Of a stretch of 64,000 nt of DNA, positions 58,860 to 64,000 are shown piece after piece. The notes beneath the pieces were generated by a model, which worked only from the letters and a program-made list of their open reading frames with translations, had not been told where the DNA came from and ran no database searches. The stretch is from NCBI RefSeq assembly GCF_004795855.1, contig NZ_CP039252.1, positions 2,046,001-2,110,000 on the forward strand. The letters run 5' to 3'. The DNA is from Hydrogenophaga sp. PAMC20947. GTDB lineage: Bacteria > Pseudomonadota > Gammaproteobacteria > Burkholderiales > Burkholderiaceae_C. Both the position numbers and the translations under genes were made by a program. Numbering within the stretch: the stretch's first letter is position 1; every line of letters starts with the position of its first letter.

Positions 58860-59429
58860 TCAGCGGATGACATAAACCAGGGCGAACAGCACCATCCACA
58901 GCAGGTCGACCATGTGCCAGAACACGGCGCCCGATTCAGGGCCGTTGAGGTGTTGGGGGCCGTAAGCGCCCTGGCGAGCTTTCCACCCCAGGACGGCAAA
59001 CACCCACGCGCCCACCAGCACATGGAGAAAGTGGAAACCCGTGAGCATGGTGTAGAGCACGGTAAAACTGTTGTCGGCCCAGTCGAATCCGGCGACGATC
59101 TTGCCGGCGAACTCGTGGCTCTTGACCCCCAGAAAGCCCACGGCGCCCGCCATTCCACCGTACAGCCACCGGGTCCCGGCACGGCCGTGGTTGTTGCGGA
59201 ACGCATGGACGGCGCGCGCAGCACACCAGCTCGCCGCCACCAACAGCAAGGTGTTCAGCGCGCCAGTGGACAGATCAAGAGCGCCCTGCCCCTGTGCAAA
59301 CAGCGCGGGTTCACGCCAGCGCGCGAAAGCAAACGAGATGAACAGCAAGCCAAAGGTGAGCAGCTCGACCAGGACCAGCAGCCAGATGACACCGTCGCCG
59401 GGCAACCGGGGTTCGGAGCGCTCAGACAT
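58860..59429 (-). CDS. norE: NorE, cytochrome c oxidase subunit III-like protein
   Basis: A 189-aa membrane protein with five helices of the heme-copper oxidase subunit III family. It starts with VIWLLVLVELLTFGLLFISF (about 14-33), has KSHEFAGKIVAGFDWADNSF (about 103-122) and TGFHFLHVLVGAWVFAVLG (about 130-148), and ends WHMVDLLWMVLFALVYVIR. NorE is an accessory protein of cNOR. It is the first of the norEF pair, 226 bp behind nirN, a gap filled by repeat copy D. Confidence 0.9.
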   Translation of the reverse strand: MSERSEPRLPGDGVIWLLVLVELLTFGLLFISFAFARWREPALFAQGQGALDLSTGALNTLLLVAASWCAARAVHAFRNNHGRAGTRWLYGGMAGAVGFLGVKSHEFAGKIVAGFDWADNSFTVLYTMLTGFHFLHVLVGAWVFAVLGWKARQGAYGPQHLNGPESGAVFWHMVDLLWMVLFALVYVIR

Positions 59430-59570
59430 GACGTGAGCCAGGTGCGAATTTCAGGGGAAGCGGTAGAAGCAAGGCGCAGTTCACGGTGGATTGGAATGGA
59501 TTCAAGGCAAGCGAACGTGCCGTTGGAGCACGTGCCTATTCTTGGGCAACCGTGGAGCAGCCCTTTGACA

Positions 59571-59650
59571 AGTTCAGCTGGCCACAGGGGGGCTGCTTCC
59601 CCCAGCCGCAAGAGAGGGGGGAGCCGCAAAGCGGCGCAGGGGGTGCTTCA
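59571..59650 (+). repeat. dispersed hairpin repeat, copy D (norE-nirN gap)
   Basis: Contains GTTCAGCTGGCCACAGGGGG, pyrimidine and purine runs able to pair (CTTCCCCC and GAGGGGGGAG), and ends GCGGCGCAGGGGGTGCTTCA, five bases before the nirN stop on the minus strand. Confidence 0.75.
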
Positions 59651-59655
59651 CTTTT

Positions 59656-61308
59656 CTAATGTGAAGTGCCTTCGGATCGGGAGATCTTGTTCCACACGTT
59701 GTATTTGCCCACCGGCTTGCTCATGGGCAGGCGCTTGACCTCTTTGAAGGTGGACGCATCATAGATCACGAGCGCACCGTCCATCTCCCACACGCTGGCC
59801 AAGGCGTATTTGCCGTCCTTGGTGAATTCGATGTGGGCCAGGGTCTTGCCCGGCTCCTTGACCTCGGCCACGGGTTTGAGCGTGGTCTTGTCGATGATGG
59901 TGAGCGTGTCTTTGGCGGTGCGGCTCATCATGGAATCGGTCCAGGCGTAGCGCGTATTTTCGTGGCTGCGCATGAAGAAGCCCGGGCCTGGCGTGGGAAT
60001 GGTGGCCACCAGTTTCCAGCTCTTCATGTCGATCACGTCGATGGCCCCGTCCTTGAGGTTGGGGCTGGCCAACACGGTGCTGCCGTTCCAGGGAAAGGTG
60101 ATGCCTGAGCCCAGATGCGGCATGCCGGCAATGGGGAGGTCGGCGATCTTGCGGCGCGCATCGAGGTTGACCACCTGGGCGCTCGCGTCGCTCGACTCGC
60201 CTGCCGTATCACCGCGGGTGGCACCGAGCACGTTGCTGTAGCTCTGGTCAAAGAAGAAATCGTCCAGCGGTTGATCCAGTGGCGTGCGCCGCACGCCCAG
60301 GAAGCCCGGCTTGGCGACGCCCTCCCCCATCTTGTAGTCGTGCACATAACCGTCAAAAATGGGCTCAGCCTTCGGGTTGTAGGAGATCTCCCAGAGCTCG
60401 GGAATGTCTTTGAGCGCCACCACAAAACTCTGGCGCGGCTCGGCGTCATAAACCGCAGAAACACGCGACGTGGCCTTGCCGTCGAGCGTGGCAGCTGCAT
60501 AGGTCTGCTTCAGGTTCAGATCGGCATCGAACAGGGCGAGTGTGTGCGGCAGATAGTTGGCCGCCATCACCCATTGGCCGTCACCGCTGACCGCGACATT
60601 GCGCATGTTGATGCCGGCACGCACCTCAGCCACCACGCGCAAACGCCACAGATCGTACTTGGTGATCCAGCCATCGCGCGATCCAAAAAAGACATAGCGC
60701 CCGTCTGGCGTGAACTTCGGCCCACCATGCAATGCGAACCGCGTGGGAAAGCGGGCCACCACTTCGAACTTGTCGCCATCCACCAAGCTCACGTGGTGGT
60801 CCCCGCCCTCCACCACGACGAACAGATTCATCGGGTCGGCACTCCACACCGGCTGGGCGAGCTCGTTGGCGGGTGCGGGGTTGAAGGTGCGCGAGTCGCG
60901 GATGTCAACCTCGCTCCAGGTGGGCGCGGGAACCACGGGCGTGCGCACGTATGCCGCCAAGGCAGCGATATCTTCCTTGGCCAGTTTGTCGGCAAAGCCC
61001 GGCATCTGGGTGGCCACGCGCCCGTGGGTCATGACCTGCAGCGCCTCGGCTGGCCGCAGACGCGAGAGGCTTTCGGGCAACAGCGCGGGACCCATGCCAC
61101 CCGTGCGCTGCGCGCCATGGCAGGCGGCGCAGTGTTCGGTATACAGCGCCGCGGCGCGAGCCGTGGATTCGGGCGTCTGAGGGGGTGTCTGCGCGCTGGC
61201 CATGTCGAAGCCCATCCAGCACAAACCGGCCACGAGCAGGGCGCGACCGGCGTCGGCGAGCCAATCCATGGCGCGCGATGAGAGGGGTGCGATGGTGTGG
61301 TCAGGCAT
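59656..61308 (-). CDS. nirN: NirN-like c-type cytochrome with heme d1-binding propeller
   Basis: A 550-aa exported protein. After a short lead, residues 15-40 form a signal peptide (ALLVAGLCWMGFDMASA). A cytochrome c domain follows with CAACH (60-64) and Met102 in TQMPGFADKL. The rest (about 140-550) is an eight-bladed propeller of the cytochrome cd1 group, ending KPVGKYNVWNKISRSEGTSH. The cyt c domain separates it from NirF, and the position behind nirJ fits NirN, the dihydro-heme d1 dehydrogenase that finishes heme d1 in the periplasm. It resembles NirS less, since typical NirS segments are missing. The start overlaps the nirJ stop by 8 bp and has GAGGT upstream. A NirC-NirF fusion would be the alternative reading. 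Confidence 0.85.
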   Translation of the reverse strand: MPDHTIAPLSSRAMDWLADAGRALLVAGLCWMGFDMASAQTPPQTPESTARAAALYTEHCAACHGAQRTGGMGPALLPESLSRLRPAEALQVMTHGRVATQMPGFADKLAKEDIAALAAYVRTPVVPAPTWSEVDIRDSRTFNPAPANELAQPVWSADPMNLFVVVEGGDHHVSLVDGDKFEVVARFPTRFALHGGPKFTPDGRYVFFGSRDGWITKYDLWRLRVVAEVRAGINMRNVAVSGDGQWVMAANYLPHTLALFDADLNLKQTYAAATLDGKATSRVSAVYDAEPRQSFVVALKDIPELWEISYNPKAEPIFDGYVHDYKMGEGVAKPGFLGVRRTPLDQPLDDFFFDQSYSNVLGATRGDTAGESSDASAQVVNLDARRKIADLPIAGMPHLGSGITFPWNGSTVLASPNLKDGAIDVIDMKSWKLVATIPTPGPGFFMRSHENTRYAWTDSMMSRTAKDTLTIIDKTTLKPVAEVKEPGKTLAHIEFTKDGKYALASVWEMDGALVIYDASTFKEVKRLPMSKPVGKYNVWNKISRSEGTSH

Positions 61309-62692
61309 GACCGACCTCTTCCCGCATCAGCACCACTTTTCGCACTTTTGGCGTGGGTGCAAAAGGCTTGTTTTCAAGGCGGCCGGCATCGCTGCCCGCC
61401 GCGGCGCCGATCTCTTCGTCGGTGAGGTAACAACCGGGATCTTCGGCCCAAGGGTTGCCGGTGAGTTGCTGGGCACGCACACGGGTGTTGCCATCGCAAA
61501 TGTCGAAGTGGTGGCAGGTGGCGCAGCGGCCTTCCACCTTGCGGGGCTTGGCCTTGAGGCCCGCCATGAGCGGATCGCTCAGATCGCTCCAGATCTCAGA
61601 AAAGGGGCGCTCGCGCACATCGCCCAGCTTGTGATGCCACCACATGGTGTCGGGGTGCACATGGCCCAGGTTGTCGATGTTGGCCACGTTCACGCCGCTG
61701 CTGTTGCCGCCCCAGGCCACCAGCCGCTCGCGCAGGGCTGGCGCCCATTGCGGAAAACGCGCCTGCACCCATTGCAGCAGGTACGGCCCATCGGCATCGT
61801 TGTTGCCGGTCACATACTCTTCGTCCAGCCCGCTTTGAGCGGCCTCCCAGGCGCGTTCGAACAGCAGGTCGAGCGCATCGCGGGTGGCAACGTGCTGCGC
61901 GTCTTTGCCGCGGTGGATGTTGCCGCGCCCAGCGTAGTTGAGGTGGGAGAAATAGAACTTGTCGACCTGCTCGGTGCGCATCAGGTCGAGCATGGCCGGC
62001 AGGTCGTGCGCATTCAAAGCCGTCATGGTGAAGCGCAACCCCACCTTGACACCGCGTGCGTGCAACAAATGCACAGCGGCCAGGCTGAGGTCGAATGCGC
62101 CTTCGAGGCGGCGGAACTTGTCGTGCGTTTCGCGCAGGCCGTCGAGGCTGATGCCCACGTAGTTGAAGCCCATGGCAGCGATGCGGTCGGCCATCGGCTC
62201 GTCGATCAGGGTGCCATTGGTGGACAGGCCGGTGTAAAAACCCATGTCGCGCGAGCGCTCGGCAATCTCAAAAATATCGGGTCGCAGCAGCGGCTCGCCA
62301 CCCGAGAGAATGAGCACCGGCACACGGTAGGCCTTGAGGTCGTCCATCACAGTGAACACCTCTTCGCGCGACAGTTCGCCTTCGTAATCGTGGTCGGCCG
62401 AGAGTGCGTAGCAATGCTTGCAAGTGAGGTTGCAGCGTCGGATCAGGTTCCAGATGACGACGGGTCCTGGAGGCTGCCTCCCCCCTGCGCCGACGCTGTG
62501 CGCCGTCACCCCCCCAGGGGTGCGATGCTGGCGGCCTGGCACAGCCAGTTCCGCGGCATCCACGGCTGGACTCCCCATTTCTCCCCCGACGTGTTTGCCC
62601 GGTTGCTGAGGAACACGGGGCGCTGGTGTTGGATAGACGCCGGTTTTTTCGGCTTGCGCGATTTCGCGCAGGTATTGGCTGATACGGAACAT
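61301..62692 (-). CDS. nirJ: heme d1 biosynthesis radical SAM protein NirJ (with repeat-derived insert)
   Basis: A 463-aa radical SAM enzyme that converts the propionates at pyrrole rings A and B of didecarboxysiroheme to oxo groups. The SAM cluster site is RRCNLTCKHCY (Cys87, 91, 94), followed by LILSGGEPLLRPD (about 124-136). A C-terminal SPASM-type region holds CATCHHFDICDG (about 399-410) and a final Cys in DPGCYLTDEE. Between the family start MFRISQYLRE and PPGPVVIWNLIRRC lies a foreign stretch at about residues 32-75, encoded largely by an inverted copy of the dispersed repeat (62470-62556). The frame stays open, so the protein probably carries this linker. It overlaps nirN by 8 bp. Confidence 0.93.
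   Translation of the reverse strand: MFRISQYLREIAQAEKTGVYPTPAPRVPQQPGKHVGGEMGSPAVDAAELAVPGRQHRTPGGVTAHSVGAGGRQPPGPVVIWNLIRRCNLTCKHCYALSADHDYEGELSREEVFTVMDDLKAYRVPVLILSGGEPLLRPDIFEIAERSRDMGFYTGLSTNGTLIDEPMADRIAAMGFNYVGISLDGLRETHDKFRRLEGAFDLSLAAVHLLHARGVKVGLRFTMTALNAHDLPAMLDLMRTEQVDKFYFSHLNYAGRGNIHRGKDAQHVATRDALDLLFERAWEAAQSGLDEEYVTGNNDADGPYLLQWVQARFPQWAPALRERLVAWGGNSSGVNVANIDNLGHVHPDTMWWHHKLGDVRERPFSEIWSDLSDPLMAGLKAKPRKVEGRCATCHHFDICDGNTRVRAQQLTGNPWAEDPGCYLTDEEIGAAAGSDAGRLENKPFAPTPKVRKVVLMREEVGHA
62470..62556 (-). repeat. dispersed hairpin repeat, copy F, inside nirJ
   Basis: Read on the minus strand it begins GCGGAACTGGCTGTGCCAGG and continues CCGCCAGCATCGC, which matches copy E (62741 onward) at all but one base of a 31-bp stretch. 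It continues through a hairpin region with CACCCCTGGGGGGGTG and ends GTCGGCGCAGGGGG. It is the only copy in the opposite orientation and the only one in a coding region; its translation gives about residues 46-75 of NirJ. Confidence 0.8.
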
Positions 62693-62740
62693 GGGGTTCT
62701 CCTTGGTGCGGAACGCGAGATGTCTTCAATCCGGAATGCT

Positions 62741-62814
62741 GTGGAACTGGCTTTGCCAGGCCGCCAGCATCGCCCCTTAAAAGGGCTCGCACACAAGCGC
62801 GACGGGGTTGTTCA
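62741..62814 (+). repeat. dispersed hairpin repeat, copy E (nirJ-nirH gap)
   Basis: Begins GTGGAACTGGCTTTGCCAGG, then CCGCCAGCATCGC, a short hairpin CCCCTTAAAAGGG and an end GACGGGGTTGTTCA. The last TCA is the reverse complement of the nirH stop codon. Confidence 0.8.
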
Positions 62815-63291
62815 TGCGCTCAGTCGCAGACCTGTTTTTTTCAGGATTTGGGTGGAATAAAGGATGTCGTGTGAGGTGCACGCGTCGCCGAGCATGCTCG
62901 CGATGTGCTGCGCCTGGTGTTCGACTTCTTCTCGCGAGCGGCCGTGCAGCATCGCGAACAGGTTGTAGGGCCAGACCGGCAGGCGGCGCGGGCGGCGGTA
63001 ACAGTGGCTGACGCCGGGCAGGTCGCCGACGCGCGCACCGAGTTGATCCACCAGGGCGTCATTTACGTCCCACACACTCATGCCGTTGGCGGTGAAGCCC
63101 AGCCGGTAGTGGTTGGGCACGGCGCCAATGCGGCGAACCAGGCCCGTCTCCAGCATGGACTGCAAACGCTCGCGGACTTGTTCGCCCGAGACACCCAGGG
63201 TGGCCCCGACCGCTTCGTACGGCCTGGGTACCAATGGCAGGCCAGCCTGTGTGGCACGGATCAGCCGGCGGTCAAAATCATTGAGGGACAT
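62812..63291 (-). CDS. nirH: siroheme decarboxylase subunit NirH (AsnC/Lrp-like)
   Basis: A 159-aa protein of the AsnC/Lrp-like NirDLGH group that decarboxylates siroheme to didecarboxysiroheme in heme d1 synthesis. An N-terminal winged helix (about 4-50: LNDFDRRLIRATQAGLPLVP) is followed by the RAM-like part with MSVWDVND, GVSHCYRRPRRLPVWPYNLF (about 97-116) and the end ILYSTQILKKTGLRL. Placement before nirJ and the KKTGLRL end favour NirH. Its ATG lies inside the end of the previous gene (14-bp overlap). Its TGA coincides with the first bases of repeat copy E. Confidence 0.85.
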   Translation of the reverse strand: MSLNDFDRRLIRATQAGLPLVPRPYEAVGATLGVSGEQVRERLQSMLETGLVRRIGAVPNHYRLGFTANGMSVWDVNDALVDQLGARVGDLPGVSHCYRRPRRLPVWPYNLFAMLHGRSREEVEHQAQHIASMLGDACTSHDILYSTQILKKTGLRLSA

Positions 63292-63799
63292 GCAAGCCTC
63301 CCGGCGCAGCGCCATCGCCTAGCAGCGGCAAGCGCAACTCGACGAAAAACTCTTTTTCCTTGGGAAAATCGTACACGGTGAGGCCTGTGAGCGCTTCGAT
63401 GCGCTGGAGCAACGGCGCCATCTGTCCGATCGACTCTACCGCCAGCACAAACCACATGTTGAGCTCGGGCGTAGCGTCACCTGGCCGCTTGCCGAAAGCC
63501 GATTCTCGCCTGTAATTGTGGGCCACCTCAGCCAGTGCATCCAGCTGGGCCGTCACGGCCGTGAACCGCTCCTCGGGCACCGCCATGGCTGCCAGCACAA
63601 AACGCCCACCGGCACGCTCGATCTGAAACAAGGGCCCGAAGCGGGTGAGATCGCCATGGCTCAGCAGACGCTGCAAACGCTCGATCACGGCCTCTTCGCT
63701 GCAGCCGAGCTGTTCGCCCACCGCGGCAAAGGGTCGATCGGAAATGGGAAAACCGCCGTGCAGAAAGCTGACCAGGCGGGCATCGTCAGGCGACAGCAT
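63278..63799 (-). CDS. nirG: siroheme decarboxylase subunit NirG (AsnC/Lrp-like)
   Basis: A 173-aa paralog of the same family. The winged helix (about 5-55) ends LLSHGDLTRFGPLFQIERAG, a typical NirG/NirD stretch; then FVLAAMAVPEERFTAV, EVAHNYRRESAFGKRPG and NMWFVLAVES follow, with the catalytic-type His in VAHNYRRE. It ends PKEKEFFVELRLPLLGDG. The gene order L-G-H-J supports NirG over NirD. It overlaps both neighbours (14 bp each), which indicates strict coupling. The start at 63799 was set by family alignment. Confidence 0.85.
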   Translation of the reverse strand: MLSPDDARLVSFLHGGFPISDRPFAAVGEQLGCSEEAVIERLQRLLSHGDLTRFGPLFQIERAGGRFVLAAMAVPEERFTAVTAQLDALAEVAHNYRRESAFGKRPGDATPELNMWFVLAVESIGQMAPLLQRIEALTGLTVYDFPKEKEFFVELRLPLLGDGAAPGGLHVPQ

Positions 63800-64000
63800 G
63801 AAGCACCTCCTGGGGCGGTCCGCCGGACGGCAACCCGGGCACGTCGCGAAAGCGCCGAGCACCGGTCTGCTTGAAACGGCGGGTGGAAAACAGCACGGCA
63901 CGGCGGTAGTCGTCCAGACCAGCAGCAACCCGCACCCTTTCCAGCACCTCATGCACGACTGCGCGGTCGGTGCCGTGCACCATGCAGTACAGGTTGTAGG
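63786..64000 (-). CDS. nirL: siroheme decarboxylase subunit NirL, C-terminal part (cut by window edge)
   Basis: Only the last 70 or so residues are inside the window; the frame enters at the right edge as YNLYCMVHGTDRAVVHEVLE and continues to RAVLFSTRRFKQTGARRF, which is the usual C-terminal pattern of NirL or NirDL. The stop overlaps the start of nirG. Whether it is a separate nirL or the end of a fused nirDL cannot be seen here. Confidence 0.8.
   Translation of the reverse strand, partial: YNLYCMVHGTDRAVVHEVLERVRVAAGLDDYRRAVLFSTRRFKQTGARRFRDVPGLPSGGPPQEVLHAVA

Noticed and set aside
59480..59510. FNR-like site TTGGAATGGATTCAA upstream of norE
   Set aside because: The half sites are separated by five bases rather than four and both deviate from the consensus.

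Overview
The window looks like a chromosomal piece of a denitrifying betaproteobacterium, most likely Burkholderiales/Comamonadaceae (Hydrogenophaga-, Acidovorax- or Rhodoferax-like). The reasons are the high GC content, a 13-gene nuo operon followed by a DUF2818 gene, a large NAD-dependent glutamate dehydrogenase, and a family of GC-rich hairpin repeats of a type I associate with this group. The assignment is inference from gene content; no rRNA is present.

Left end (1-9.3 kb): the start of a two-component system on the minus strand (response regulator plus a histidine kinase cut by the edge), then about 1.8 kb of poorly coding, apparently decayed DNA holding a broken CopR/CusR-type response regulator. 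A copper-handling module on the plus strand follows: Met-rich periplasmic protein, DUF302 protein, SHOCT membrane protein, a MerR-type promoter (TTGACA, 19-bp spacer, TATCTT), DUF2933 protein, Cu(I)-type P1B ATPase with YHS and heavy-metal-binding N-terminal domains, and a membrane hydrolase-like protein. Two convergent monoheme c-type cytochromes and a 72-aa orphan protein close the region.

Middle left (9.5-26 kb): an ABC exporter followed by a five-copy 83/84-bp tandem repeat; a peroxiredoxin-like gene divergent from an AraC-type regulator across a dyad; a dipeptide ABC importer (dppA-B-C-D-F, minus strand) with a terminator-like hairpin between dppA and dppB, divergent from an RpiR-type regulator and an M19 dipeptidase. 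Uptake, cleavage and regulation of dipeptides probably work together. A 1548-aa NAD-glutamate dehydrogenase follows.

Centre (26-52 kb, all minus strand): core metabolism. rpsO and pnp, quinone oxidoreductase, tpiA, secG, tRNA-Leu(GAG), nuoABCDEFGHIJKLMN, DUF2818, a Nudix hydrolase and DUF1178, ending in a clear intrinsic terminator. Upstream of rpsO lie an aminotransferase, an orphan ABC binding protein and tsaD.

Right (51.5-64 kb, minus strand): nitric oxide reduction and heme d1 synthesis. A Dnr/FNR-type regulator, norD, a membrane polyferredoxin, norQ, norB, norC with an FNR/DNR box in front, norF, norE, then nirN, nirJ, nirH, nirG and the end of nirL. nirS is not in the window and would be expected further right. 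Related hairpin repeats sit in five intergenic gaps directly behind minus-strand stop codons, and a sixth copy lies inside the nirJ reading frame, apparently translated.
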